Shown here: piece by piece, positions 11,101 through 22,231 of the stretch | Numbering within the stretch: position 1 is the stretch's first letter | Layout: every line of letters starts with the position of its first letter | DNA from: Desmodesmus armatus | Taxonomy: Eukaryota; Chlorophyta; Chlorophyceae; Sphaeropleales; Scenedesmaceae | NCBI GenBank assembly: GCA_007449985.2 | Contig: VIIQ02000555.1 | Coordinates: 1,054,001-1,118,000, forward strand | Direction: 5' to 3' | Length of the DNA: 64,000 bases | Translations under genes and position numbers: made by a program | The notes under the pieces: generated by a model | What the model saw: only the letters and a program-made list of their open reading frames with translations | Told to the model about the DNA's origin: nothing | Databases searched by the model: none

Positions 11101-13694
11101 TCCAGCAGCTCTGAGTTTGGCTCCAGCGCCAAGGACGCTGCCACTGGCCTGAAGGACAAGGCCAAGGCAGCCATCAAGGGCGCAACCAGCGCACTGCCCA
11201 ACGACACCGCCACTGTGGCTGCAGATGATGTACCCTTCTTCCGTGGTCGCAAGGACAGCTTCAAGAGTGAGGCTGAGAAGGATCCCAACGCAGGTGGGTG
11301 GGATAAGTTTTCTACAGCGTGGTTTTGGAGCCCTGTGAGTGTATATACCCGGCTGGAATAGGGTGAAGCAGCTGATGTGCTGCATCCCAACCATAATTGT
11401 GCGGCCAGATGGTAGTGGTTGGCAAGGTGATACAAGCAATGAGTAATACACACACATCTAGCGTGGGCGTTAAATTCAGCCATTGTGCTGAACAGTGAAA
11501 GCTTTACTAGCAGGTACTGTTTATACTACAGGAGGTAACAACATGCACAGCAGCAGCGCTGCCAGTAGCTGAGCTGAAAAGCTGTTTGGCGCCCGCCCGC
11601 AGGGTGAAGCTGATTGACTGAACTATGCCATTGACATGCCGCATTTTGGCTGCTTGCAGGTGCCTTTGGTGACTACAGTGCCCGCACCCCTGGTGCCATG
11701 GAGAAGGCAAAGGATGCCCGCAAGGACCTCAAGTCCCTGTCCAAGGGTGTGCTGACCCTCAAGTCCAGCAGCGCACTGCCCAACAGCCTGGCAACTGTTG
11801 CTGACCAGAACGCTGATGTGCGTGGCCTGGCGCAGAACTACAGGGACCCCGCAGGAGCCATCCAGCAGGACAAGGCAACAGGTGGGTGGATTGATGATGG
11901 CTGGTAAAGCATAGTGCATGCACAGCTGAACACAATGTTCAATGGTAGTGATGCCTGACAGGCATGAAGATGAGTGTAGATGTTGCACCTACGCTACATT
12001 TCCGGTACTGTTATCGCGGCACACGATTTGATGTAAAGCGTCGTCAGCATGCATCGTTTTCATGACGCGTAACCACGGTGCTGTGTCCCTGCTGCCGCCC
12101 CACCCCCCTTCCACCACAGACGCTCTGTCCTCCAGCAGCTCTGAGTTTGGTTCCAGCGCCAAGGATGCTGCCACTGGCCTCAAGGACAAGGCCAAGGCAG
12201 CAATCAAGGACGCAACCAGCGCACTGCCCAACAGCATGGCCACTGTTGCTGACCAGAACGCTGACGTGCGCGGCCTGGCTGGCAACTACAGGGACCCCGC
12301 AGGTGCCATCCAGCAGGACAAGGCAACAGGTGGGTGGTAGCATGCGCAGTATGTTGTAGCTGAGAAGTATGATCTATCATAAATTCAAAATGTTACAGAT
12401 GTCACAGTGTTTTTAATATCACCCCTGTCCATATGCACGGTTGATTGAGGTGGAAACTGCAGCTTGATCAACTCTAAACAGATCAAGAACCGCTTGTACT
12501 AAACTCAGTATCAACTGATTATAAGAAGGAGCAACTTGGCCCAAGCCCTCAGTGATCATGCTTTTGTTGTGGTTCATGCTCGGGTTGCTTGACGATTGTT
12601 GCTTTACTGTCTCCTTTACTGCAGACGCTCTGTCCTCCAGCAGCTCTGAGTTTGGCTCTAGCGCCAAGGACGCTGCCACCGGGCTGAAGGTCAAGGCCAA
12701 GGCAGCAGTCAAGGGCGCAACCAGCGCTGTGCCCAACACCACTGCCATTGTGGGAGACCTGAACCGTGGTGTGCGTGGCGAGGCCAGTGACTACAGGGAC
12801 CCTGCAGGAGCCATCCAGCAGGACAACGCAGCAGGTATGTGTGTGGATACATGAACCCTAGGATGCAGCGCACCCAATATGTGCACACATGTATTTCACT
12901 ACTTGGGTATCTGCCTTGAAAGTTGCAAGAAGAAAGTGTATCTGTGCTGATGTATGCCATGCATGGGCCCTGGGTTTCATCAACCTCATCATATGTCTGT
13001 CTGCTTGCAGATGTTGCCAAGGGTGCTGTTGACAAGGCAGTGAGCAGTGCCACCAGCGCTACCAAGGCCCTGCCCACCAAGGGGCTGTCCACCCCCAGCG
13101 TGCCCCGTGCTGTCAAGAAGGCGTTCACACCCCCAAGCACCCCCAAGAAGGACATTGGCATCAACGCAAGTAAGTGGGAGACTGCTGTAGCAGGGTTGGA
13201 TCATGTTTGCGGTGGCGCAACTTCTGGCCAGCCATCAGCTATGGTTACTCATCGATGTGCCGTTGCTTGCGCAAGTTAGGTATAGTAGCTGACTTGTGGT
13301 ATGTTGTAGGCAGCCAGTGTCTTTGGCAAGGCGGGATGCAGTTCGCAAGCCATGTAGTTTGAGCATTGGACAGCTGCAATGTGTGTGCTTACAAAAGGTA
13401 CTCAGCTCACCGTGTCCTCATGTCTTGCCTACAGGCTACGGCCCTTCCGGCACAACAGTGAATGATGCAGCAGGTACGAAGCGCGTGTCCGACGATGTGC
13501 GCGGCTCCTCTGCACCCGGCGTTGGCAACGCCCGCCTGAGCCGCCCCCTGGTGCGTGACTCCCTGGGCCAGCTGCGCCCCGCCAGCACCAACCAGACTGG
13601 CGCTGCAGGAGGTGGTGAGGCTCGTGGTGTGAAGATGGCAAAGAAGGCAGCTGACAAGGTGGCTGACAAGCTGCCCAACATCTCTGCTAACTAA
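2192..13694 (+). CDS. Giant LEA-like repeat protein with thylakoid-lumen type targeting signal
   Basis: Twenty-one exons give 1,598 codons: 2192-2453, 2835-3041, 3414-3665, 4058-4315, 4782-4985, 5385-5618, 6011-6256, 6543-6752, 7025-7282, 7712-7933, 8276-8521, 8851-9057, 9361-9618, 9944-10165, 10517-10762, 11090-11293, 11660-11881, 12120-12329, 12625-12834, 13011-13169 and 13435-13694. Every internal exon is phase 1-1 and a multiple of three. The N-terminus is Ser/Ala-rich, then a hydrophobic stretch ends in GPALAAE, like a plastid plus lumen signal. The body repeats DVRGLAxxYRDPAGAIQQDK, ALPNSxATxAD and Ala/Lys helices such as SSAKDAATGLKDKAK, which resemble group 3 LEA repeats. Exon families: A (exons 3, 4, 9, 13), B starting DALSSSSSEFG (5, 8, 10, 12, 14, 16, 18, 19), C starting GSSLSSPDL (7, 11, 15) and D starting GAFGDYS (6, 17). 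A role in desiccation or freezing protection is inferred from composition only. Confidence 0.85.
7025..11293 (+). repeat. Higher-order tandem duplication of a four-exon block (A-B-C-B)
   Basis: Exons at 7025, 7712, 8276 and 8851 belong to families A, B, C and B. The same order returns at 9361, 9944, 10517 and 11090, offset by about 2.2-2.3 kb. Some intron flanks match as well: the bases just after the exons ending at 7933 and 10165 are nearly the same. This points to duplication of genomic DNA, introns included. The last B exon of the second copy differs: it ends in the DDVPFFRGRKDSFKSE variant also found in the exon at 4782. Confidence 0.8.
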
Positions 13695-15613
13695 GCTGAT
13701 TGAAGCAGAGACGGATGTATACTGGATGTACGCTTGCGCATGGATGTGTGTGCGCATGTGCAGTGGGTGTATATCAATGCCACACTGTGCTGGTGAGATT
13801 GGAAAAAGGTATGGTGGTATCATGGCAGTGTGCTTGCCTGCAGATTGAGATGGGTGGTCGTGGTATAGGGTGGAGACATCCTTCCACTGTGTGCGGCTAG
13901 TGATCATACAAGTTGGCGGTGTGTTGAAAGTTGCGTGCTGAGGTGGCTGGTACATTTTCAAGTGTCAAGCGGTTGGCATGGGTTATTGGGTGTTGGTTAT
14001 AGTTGCAGCATTGCAGTTGAGTCCGGGACAGCTGCCATTTTGGCAGTGTGGATTGTGAGTTGTCCTGCAACCCAGCACAAGTTGTGCCAGTGGTGCATGG
14101 TTGCGACCTATCGGTAGTTGATGTTCCATTTTCATGCTGTGAAAAGTGGCCGTGCCCATTAACAACATCTCTTCACCCGCACTGTTTACATGGTGAAATT
14201 ATCGGTTGTGGCCTCTTACAAAGCGACATGAGGCCTGTCGCTGCTGGTTCTTTTGTGGATCCACACTCCGGAGTGGCAAGTTATGCCAGACATTGTGGCA
14301 TTGGTGAGATTATTTTGCATTTTGTGTAACAGATGTGACTGATTAGGGCTCACAACACTACAGCATGTTCAGTTCCACCTCTCCTCTGAACAGTTGTCAA
14401 ACAATTTGTCATGTCAAACAGTCATCAACTACCAATGAAGTGGTTCAACAATTGGATACAAATGGCAGTGTTTATGTGACAACTTCACTGCTGCTACCAT
14501 ACAAATTGGCAACTGCATAACCATACATATGCATGCATGGCCCAAACTGCGGATGCAACACCCTGTACTACACCTGCCACCTCCCAAAACGACAGCCGCT
14601 GGTAGAGACCTGTCAGCAGGCTTGTAAGCTACCTACTGTACATCAGACAACATTGGTTGCAACCACCACGTCAGCATGGCAATTGTTGTTCATCTGCACT
14701 GATCAGTGCTGGGCAGCAAGCCCTCAAATCGTGTATCACATGGTCAGTGCAGTGGTCTGTTCCCTGCACCTCTCAACACACTGTTGCTGAGCACTCCACT
14801 GGCACATCGTCAAAGTGACGGTTGGCCGTTTGCAAGGTGCCATTGTGAAGTAGTTCCTTGAGGGGCACTGATACTCTAGAAGGTAGTACCCCTGGTTCAT
14901 TAGCCACATTACCTGGACAGAAAATGGACGCGCCTGATTCTACCCCCTTATGATTCTAATTCTAATTCTAATTCTAATTCTATTCTGATTCTACCCCCTA
15001 TTTATGACCCTCATGCTGCAGATCCGATGGGGTTTCTGCCCAAAATGTTTTGTGATCCTGAGAATACCGATCTGGGGTCAACATCGATCTGCAGCCAACA
15101 CCACAATGCTCACAGACACCTTCAGGCCATTCAGTCAATGCCTCGACCTATCAATCCCAACTGCTGAAATCCGAATAGAGTGCCTTGAAAACCAGGCCAC
15201 AGCCTCAAGCTCACAGCCCCGGACACCAACAGTCACCACCATGGCCTCTCCTGCAGCAGATGCCACCTGGTCAATCATAAAACCCATAAAAAGAATGAAA
15301 CTGGGAACCGTGGGTAAATTCCGTACTAGAGATTGACGCCAACCTTGGGTTCTCAGCCTGCAATCACATCCCATTCATGCCTCCCGATCATGCCTCCTAC
15401 TCAGCCAAACCCAGGCAGCCCCTCCTCCTCAGCACCAAGCAAGCCACTCTCCTCCTCATCACCAAGCAGTCCACCCTCCTCCTCATCACCAAGCAGGCCA
15501 TCCTCCTCCATCCAAAGCAGCCCCTGAGGCTGCAGTTCTGCTGCTGTGGCTGCTGTTATTGCTGCCATGAAGTCATCCTCTATCTGCTGTGGCTGCAGTG
15601 CAGGGTGTCCTGA
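13695..15613. other. Intergenic stretch with ATTCTA microsatellite
   Basis: I see no supportable gene here. It carries the 3' flank of the repeat-protein gene, then less G+C-rich sequence. At 14951-14994 there is a short ATTCTA repeat, flanked on both sides by GATTCTACCCCCT. At about 15440-15512 a Ser/Pro-coding stretch repeats a unit of roughly 28 bases containing CTCCTCATCACCAAGCA. A TGTAA at about 14326 could end the repeat-protein transcript, but it is more than 600 bases past the stop. Confidence 0.5.
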
Positions 15614-16408
15614 CTGCTGCTGCTGCTGCTGCTGCTGCTGCGATGGTGGCACAAGCTGCTGCAGCTCCTGCCCCCTAGCCAGCAGCAGCCTTATCAACAC
15701 AGGCAGGGTAGCTTTGTCAGCCCAACCGGTGAGGTGTATCGTGGTGCTGAACTGCACAAGTATGAAAGAGGCTACCATGTATCCTTTCAGTTGACGGGTT
15801 GTCCTGGATTAAGTCGGAAATTGAATGATTGTGCAGCAGTTCATGCACAATGGTATAGCCTGTTGACTAGGCAGGAAGATACAGGTTGGGTGCTGAGGGT
15901 AGGCCCTGATGCTGATAGGCAGGTCCGTACATTATCTGGGTTAGGATCTGAGTCTGCAGCATCTGAGTCCGCAGCAGCTGCTGACGGGCTGTCTGATGAT
16001 AAAGACAGTGTGATATTCACCTTTAAGCAGGATCCTGGACATTTGGGTCGGGGCCGTTTTACCAACATGAAGTTGTTTGAAGAGTGTGGCACCCTCGTTG
16101 AGGAAGGTAGCGATGGGCAGCAGGGTGTGTGGGCACTGTTTGACGTTGACTGGCAGGGCAGTCCTTACGTGTTTCGGGTGCTTCACCGCGCCCCGAATTG
16201 TGGCCAGCACTTTCTGTTCTGTCGTTTGATACCTGCAGATTTAGTGCCAGCAGATGATGTCACAGTGCTCACTAAAGCCAAGTGGAGAAGTTATAGTCAG
16301 CAAATTAGCCGCAACCAGGCTGTACAAGCCTGGAAACAGTGTGCCCAAAATGGGGAGTTTGCTGTGGCCATGAAGAAAGGAAGGTTGGTTTTGTTGCGCA
16401 AGAGCTGA
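15614..16408 (+). CDS. Intronless reading frame of unknown origin, no ATG at its start
   Basis: A long uninterrupted frame opens after a TGA at 15611-15613 and ends at a TGA at 16406-16408. From about 15734 it reads like real protein, with balanced composition and Trp/Phe/Cys-containing blocks such as ERGYHVSFQLTG, GVWALFDVDWQGS and QHFLFCRL. No ATG lies near its beginning; the first in-frame ATG is far inside. A pyrimidine-rich tract and TAG at about 15670-15678 could be an acceptor, making this a 3'-terminal exon whose upstream part I cannot find. Its base composition is more T-rich than neighbouring coding exons. I recognise no family. It could be the last exon of a host gene, a retrocopy, or part of a mobile or viral insertion. 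Confidence 0.45.
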   Translation: MLLLLLLLLRWWHKLLQLLPPSQQQPYQHRQGSFVSPTGEVYRGAELHKYERGYHVSFQLTGCPGLSRKLNDCAAVHAQWYSLLTRQEDTGWVLRVGPDADRQVRTLSGLGSESAASESAAAADGLSDDKDSVIFTFKQDPGHLGRGRFTNMKLFEECGTLVEEGSDGQQGVWALFDVDWQGSPYVFRVLHRAPNCGQHFLFCRLIPADLVPADDVTVLTKAKWRSYSQQISRNQAVQAWKQCAQNGEFAVAMKKGRLVLLRKS

Positions 16409-16524
16409 AGTGAAGGTGATTATAGGCTATGTAACCTGGGGGCTCTGTGTGTGTACGTGCAGTCCTTTGTCTTTTCTGATTTGCATCCGGGTAGGCATGG
16501 TTAGGCTGGGCCCGCTGCGCAACC

Positions 16525-17007
16525 ATGAGCCAATGGGGCCACAACTACCCGCCACAGCAGCCATTTCCCCAGTATCAGCAGCCCTACCAGACCTACCAAC
16601 AGCAATATCCTCAGCACGCAGAGCAGGGCTATGCCTACCAGCAGCAGCCCATGCTGCCGCCGGCCGGATACCAGCATGGGTACTATGACCCTCACGTGCC
16701 GCGGCCGCAGCAGCCGCAGCCAACGTATATGTATCAGCAACCTGGACAGCTCCCACAGCCTCCAATTCAGTATGCCCAAGTGGCTCCCCTTGCGCAGTAC
16801 CCCCCTCCCCAGGGAATGCACATGCAGCCGCCCCCGCCTCATGGCCAGGCTGGCATGTACCCTGCAGGCCCGCAGGGGGTGCCTGTGCCTACAGGGCAAG
16901 GGTACCCTGGCAGCAGTGGTGGTGCTGCCCACAGCAGTCACATGGGAGGGCAGATGCAGCCACATTCCTTCCAGAACCCCCTTTATATTCAGAATCAGAA
17001 CGGTTGA
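16525..17007 (+). CDS. Intronless Pro/Gln/Tyr-rich protein, 160 residues
   Basis: The frame runs from an ATG at 16525 to a TGA at 17005-17007. The product is low complexity: PPQQPFPQYQQPYQ-like repeats, then Gly/Pro/Met-rich sequence ending QNPLYIQNQNG. There is no membrane segment and no recognisable fold. Such P/Q/Y-rich chains are found in RNA-binding, cell-wall and prion-like proteins, so no function follows. It lies about 115 bases after the preceding unexplained frame, on the same strand and also without introns, so the two may belong to one unit. The bases around the ATG (CGCAACCATGAGC) suit a eukaryotic start. Confidence 0.42.
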   Translation: MSQWGHNYPPQQPFPQYQQPYQTYQQQYPQHAEQGYAYQQQPMLPPAGYQHGYYDPHVPRPQQPQPTYMYQQPGQLPQPPIQYAQVAPLAQYPPPQGMHMQPPPPHGQAGMYPAGPQGVPVPTGQGYPGSSGGAAHSSHMGGQMQPHSFQNPLYIQNQNG

Positions 17008-17226
17008 CAGCTGTTGCAACCTGTTTGAATATGAAGTGGGCAAAGCCATCCTTGTTGACGCGTGCACATCGTTTTTCATCATCGAGTCTAAGGATCTTCA
17101 CCGGTTCACGATACAAGGCTACAATCTGGGTTGTTGGTCCTGACAACAGCAGTACTGATCTCCAGCCTGGTCTGGTTCACAACCATCTTCACCTTCACCG
17201 TTTTCCCTGACTCTGGCAAGTATCAG

Positions 17227-17232
17227 TATAAA
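17227..17232 (+). promoter_or_regulatory. TATA-like box upstream of the glycosyltransferase
   Basis: TATAAA lies about 130 bases before the chosen ATG at 17360. The spacing suits a TATA box with a 5' untranslated leader of around 100 bases. No transcript data support it. Confidence 0.28.
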
Positions 17233-17359
17233 CTCTGGTTTGGTTACGTCTCTTGTCGTGTCCTGAAGCTGCAGCAGTAGTCCAGCCTGGCGTTGCTGGG
17301 GTTGAGCCCTTTTGGGCTCAACATGGCATCATCAAGTCCCTCAGAGGGGATGTAGAAGA

Positions 17360-19888
17360 ATGAAAGCAGTACCCAGGCCGTGGTGTGTGTGCCTGTCGTT
17401 GCTGGTCTTCAGCCTGATCAGTTTGCCAAGCACAGCTGCAGTCTGGCCATGGGCACCACCGCCCAAGCCCGATATCAGCAGTGCAGCAAGGTGCCGACAT
17501 GCAAGCAGGGGACATGTCCACAAGGGAGACAGCATATACCCATCGCTGCAAGTAAGAACACACCAGCATTTTCCAGTAGCAAGAACACTTCAAAGCCTTT
17601 TCGAAGCAGTTGACCTGCAGTCCTGCTCTCTACCAGCTCTGGCACACAGCAGCAGTTACCATCAGCACAAGGGGCTACTGCGTATTCCGGGACACCCACC
17701 AACCATGGTTCCCGCGCAGCAGCACCCCAGCACGCAGCCTCTATCCATACACAAGCAGAGTGTCTGTACGAAGCATTGCACACACTGCCCGTCTGCAGGC
17801 CTACTTCAAGATCAATGGCCCGGTGGTCAACCTGCCCAAAAATGTGACAGACATCACAACCGCAGCCACCATCATCCAGATCGCAGTGCCTGAGTTGAAG
17901 CTGGTGATGGACCCGCTGCTGTACCTCAGGGCACTGCCTAAGCCCCAGGGCATGCCCAAGCTCATCCACATGACCATGGCCAGCAAGCACAGGCTGGCCC
18001 CTCATCAGATCCTCAGCATCATCAGTTGGGGCTGGTAAGTCTGGACGGCTGTAGCAACTGCGGCCTTGTAGCAGACAGAGAACCATTTTCCCTGCTGTGC
18101 CAAGGAACAGCTCAAGCATGATGGTTTGGTTGACTTCACAGTGCTCGCGTGTAGACATGTGTACCACTTGTTTTGGCTGCTTGGGTGGGATGCCTGCAAA
18201 AAAACCTTCCTTGCATCGCGCTGAAACTTTGTGCCTGCATACGTGCCTGCCTGCCTGTGCCCCTTCAGGTACAACAAGGGCTATGCCCTGCTGCTGTATG
18301 ACAACAACGACCTAACTGCTTACATGAAGCAGTTCTACCCTGGGTTCATGCCAAGTGAGGAGGGCCAGCACATGGGCGGGGGCTGGTATTTGACCCCACA
18401 GCAATGTCATTAGACAGCAGCGGGCAGGGTGGTTGTGATGGGAGGGGGGCGGGCTGTGACTTGCATGGGGCTGGACAACACACTCTTTCATGCATATGAC
18501 AGATGATAGCATCACATTGAGCCATCCCAGCAGCCAGTATGTGCCATATGTTGTGGAAAAGTCATTCACACAACCCTGTCAGGTCCCCCCTGCAGTATAA
18601 CCAGGTGCTGCTGTTCCTGGCCCTGCCGCCTGCCCTGCAGCCTACGGCCAGCTCAAGACGTCAGTGGAAAAGTCTGACGCCTGGCGCTACCATGTGCTGT
18701 GTGGCCACGGCGGGGTGTATGCCGACACAGACACCATCTGCTCCAAGCCATTCCAGTCCTGGACCCGCTTCGACAGCACTCCTGAACCCGGGTTGATTGT
18801 GGGCATCGAAAACCTGTTTCACAGCCAACATGAGGCTGAAGAAGCCTCTTACGTTCACAAGATACAGGTACTACCTGCTACCCTGCTGGCAGCTGCACTG
18901 GCAGTGGCGAGTGCCTCACAGTGGCGTGCTTGTCGACATCTTTGTTGTGCCTGCATGCTAAGCGAGCCTGCGCAAAGCGACATGCAAGCCTGCAGGTTCT
19001 AACACACACATGCTGAGCACCGCTGCTGCTGAAGGGCGTAACTGTGCACAATCACGACTGAAACCACCGCAACGACCACCGCCTCTGCCCTGCCTTCGTG
19101 TCGTACTGAAACCCCCTCCCCCACCTTCCAACCAGGTCACGCAGTGGGCCATGGCGTCTAAGCGGAGCCACCCAGTGGTTTGCCGCATGGGCGCTGCCAT
19201 CAAGGCCTTTGTAGACCACGAGGCCGCCACAGACAACTCCGTAGAGAAGAAGCACGGCCACGATGCCTCTATCCTGCTGGGCACAGGCCCTGGCATATGG
19301 AGCACTGAGGTGCACAAGTACATCAGGCAGATGGGCAGCACACCGGAGTCTGTGACAGCAGGGGCACAGGTTGAAGACCTGGTGGTGCTGCCTCAGGCTG
19401 CCTTTGGCTGCAACTTCCGGTACTGGAGCAGGGACAACAATGAGTCATTCGTGTACCACATGTTCAACAACTCCTGGAAGGTGGATCATTATAAGGTGGC
19501 AGAGAAAAAGAAGCAAACAAGGCAGCAACGAGAGCGAGAGCAGGCCATGCAGCGGCGGCGTGTGCTGTACCCTCTATTCTTTCTGGCATCCATATGTGGC
19601 GGCCTGCTGCTTGCCCGCTACTCTGGCTGCTGCCAGGCTATCAGCCGCCAGGTGTTGGTGCTGTTGAATCCTAAGCGCAGCACGCGCAGGCGGCGGTCTC
19701 ATGGGCTAGCGGCAATTGGTGGTAGCCCCAAAAGCAGCCCGAAGCACAGCCCGGTCAGCAGCCCTACTGTGAGGGGTGCCGGAAGCAGCAGCAGCAGCAG
19801 CCTCGGCAATGGGCGGGCAGCCACTCAGCACCAGTCGGCCTTGCATCTTCTATCAGCGCCCAGGAAGCCTGTGCGGCTGCACCAATGA
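17360..19888 (+). CDS. DXD-motif glycosyltransferase (GT32-like, sugar-binding DXD family)
   Basis: Five exons close in phase to 560 residues: 17360-17551, 17610-18034, 18269-18354, 18641-18867 and 19136-19888. The start gives an N-terminal hydrophobic segment (CLSLLVFSLISL), as expected of a Golgi signal anchor. The catalytic core shows PKLIHMTMASKH, then KSDAWRYHVLCGHGGVYADT followed by DT. The DTD of that block is the metal and nucleotide-sugar binding DXD motif of the Och1/SUR1-like GT32 families. Further conserved-looking blocks are LLGTGPGIWS and the Asn/Trp-rich end near SRDNNESFVYHMF. A second hydrophobic stretch (LYPLFFLASICGGLLLARY) precedes a basic, Ser-rich tail; that C-terminal anchor is unusual for the family. 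The first intron is only 58 bases. The exact sugar donor and acceptor cannot be told from the sequence. Confidence 0.82.
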
Positions 19889-22231
19889 TACATGCGTTGT
19901 GTTTGTGGCTTCATTGTTGCTCCGCATTGCTGACATGTTGATACCAGTGAAAGGTTTTGCACTGGTAGTTTTTGTGTACAACAGTGTACAATGCTAGTCA
20001 GGGCCGGGCTGTGCCGGTGGCATGCTGTGTTTGTGAGTTTGCCATTCACAGGTGCTTGAAGTGGGCCAGTTGGCTGCAAGGTGTCAGTGCAGTGCTGTAT
20101 GCTTGACGTGCTATTTGGTCTGCAGCTTACTGTGTGGCTTGTGATCGGCTTTACGGCCTGTGATCTAGCTACTGCAGCTTTTTGGGGGCAGTTACCAGCC
20201 AATGCAGGCTGAAAGCAGCAGCTCAACCAGCTTCATTGGGCTGAGCTGTGGCAAGGCGTCCTCAGACAGCTGCATCCGTTGCACCCACTTTTTATGCCTT
20301 GCTGCTGGCTCGTGGTAGTCACCTGGCGCACCTTCTGTTTTGTGAGACAGTGCCCGGAACCGGGGAGGTAGCAAGATTTCCTGTGGAGACACTGGGACCT
20401 TCTGTTTTGTGGGGGATCTTTCTGTTTTGGGCACTGCTGTAGTAGTCACGTGTCCTAGTATGGTGTTGCTGCCATGTCATAACATGGCATCGAAGAGTGC
20501 ATGTAAAAATTGCAGCGAGCAGACCAAGTTAGGCAGGGGCACATATCTACCGTGTTTTGCCGCCTTGGCTTTTCCCAACAACAATGGCTTCATGGCATCA
20601 TGTACGGTGTGTGCCGTGGGAGTGCTGACAGCAGCCCATAGACTCTATGGGCTCTATGGCATAGAGCCCGATTGGTTCGCATACAGCTGAGCTTACATTG
20701 CTGTTGACACTATGACAAACGGGTGAACGAATGCAGCACGAATGAGCAGCGAACAGGCTGGTGCCCATTCACCATTCGTTCGGTTTGCATTCACGCATGA
20801 ATCGGCCTTTATTCACCGCTGGTTCGTTCTGCATTCACAGTTCATTCGTTCACGCGAATAGGACTCTGAACGGGGCTTATTCACACGTGATTCGGCGGTG
20901 AATGGCTGTTCACACTTTGTTCACAGAAAGTTCACAGTGCATTCATTCGTTCTGCACACCCTACCATACCCTCACAGGTGCCACCAGGATGCACAATACA
21001 ACCACAACATATGCTCATGAGCAAGACTGGGCTGACTTGCACCAACAGTATCCCATCTGAAGAAAGCTGTACAGCAGCCTGAACAACCAGCATGATCCAT
21101 ACTTTTCTGTGAAAAAAGGCCCACATAGCTGGCAGCACGCACTCCTCGCAGTTTACACAGGTAGCACCTCAGTGCAAGCTTGACACAGCCAGGCTGTGAG
21201 CTGTGGGGGGACACTCGGCACAAGTACAATCACCAGCATGCAGCGGAGCATGCGATATCTCACACAAATACATCCAACAACACTCCCGGCACCAGAAACA
21301 GTGCCCCGCCAGGCACTCCGCAGTGCCCCACAACAGCAGTACCACACACGCACACACTCTCAAGTAATCAACGAGTGCAACACATGCACACACAGTACAT
21401 CTGACTACCTGTGACACTATCCTACGCAGCAACCATCCTCACACATCAGGATGCGGCGCAGCACTCAGGGCAGCATGAAAAGCAACCCAGCTGGCTGCAA
21501 CACCTCTGCTACCATTTGACTGTGTCTCACCATCACACAAACATCACCAGGCCACGAGCAGTATCCCCACTTGCACGCTCAAGACAACAGGCCTGACTGA
21601 AAGCCCACCCAAGAAAATGCCTCCTGCAGCAGCATCTCCATCAAACTTTGGGGGAGAGGAGGGGGGGCAATCTCTAAAAGCTTCAAGCATTCAATCAAGG
21701 GTGTGAAGTAGCAATCAGGGGTGTGAGGTAGCAAGCTGGCCAATTCGCACAGCAGCACCTCCGGCACTCTCACATGCAGTCACAGTGCCAAAATGCCACC
21801 CCCACGGCCTGAGATGCCTGGGGAGTGTAGCAAGCGCCTGGTCACCACTCAGTGCCTGCAGTTGTGCACGGCGTGGCTAACCACTTGCATGTAGGACTGC
21901 AATCACATTTGCTGACATACTTGCTGTGTGCAATGCACAACACCACAACACCCACAGAGAGCCGCAGCTTGCCTGCGCCCTTTTGCACCGCTGCGCTGCA
22001 AAATTGACGGCCACATTTCAGCGGTGGACCCCCCTCCTGTCACACACACAGGCAGCAGTGCTGCATTGCACTGCCGCAACCCCACGAAACATCCATGCAT
22101 TGGCTGATATACTTGCTGGTCATTGTAAGTGGATAATGCTGCAAGTGTTGGAACAGTTAGGGCTACAGACACAGCACACCCGCACACCACACGCAAAAAA
22201 CAATGACACAACACACAACACAAGGGAGGCA
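19889..22231. other. Gene-free stretch between convergent genes
   Basis: No supportable gene. It holds the 3' ends of the glycosyltransferase (plus strand) and of the minus-strand gene ending at 22232. The main structure is a cluster of TTCATTCGTT-like motifs and their complements at 20720-20955, annotated separately. The rest is CA-rich, TG-poor sequence without long coding-like frames. Confidence 0.5.
20720..20955. repeat. Cluster of short direct and inverted TTCATTCGTT-type motifs
   Basis: Within about 235 bases the words TTCATTCG, ATTCACG, GTTCACA, GAATGAGC and CGAATG recur in both orientations. Adjacent copies could pair into imperfect hairpins. This looks like a degenerate satellite or a small foldback element. 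No target-site duplication was identified. Confidence 0.5.

Noticed and set aside
7025..11881. Regularly spaced repeats resembling an array
   Set aside because: The repeats are coding exons of 200-260 bases with splice sites, separated by unique introns. There is no CRISPR-like short repeat and no cas gene.
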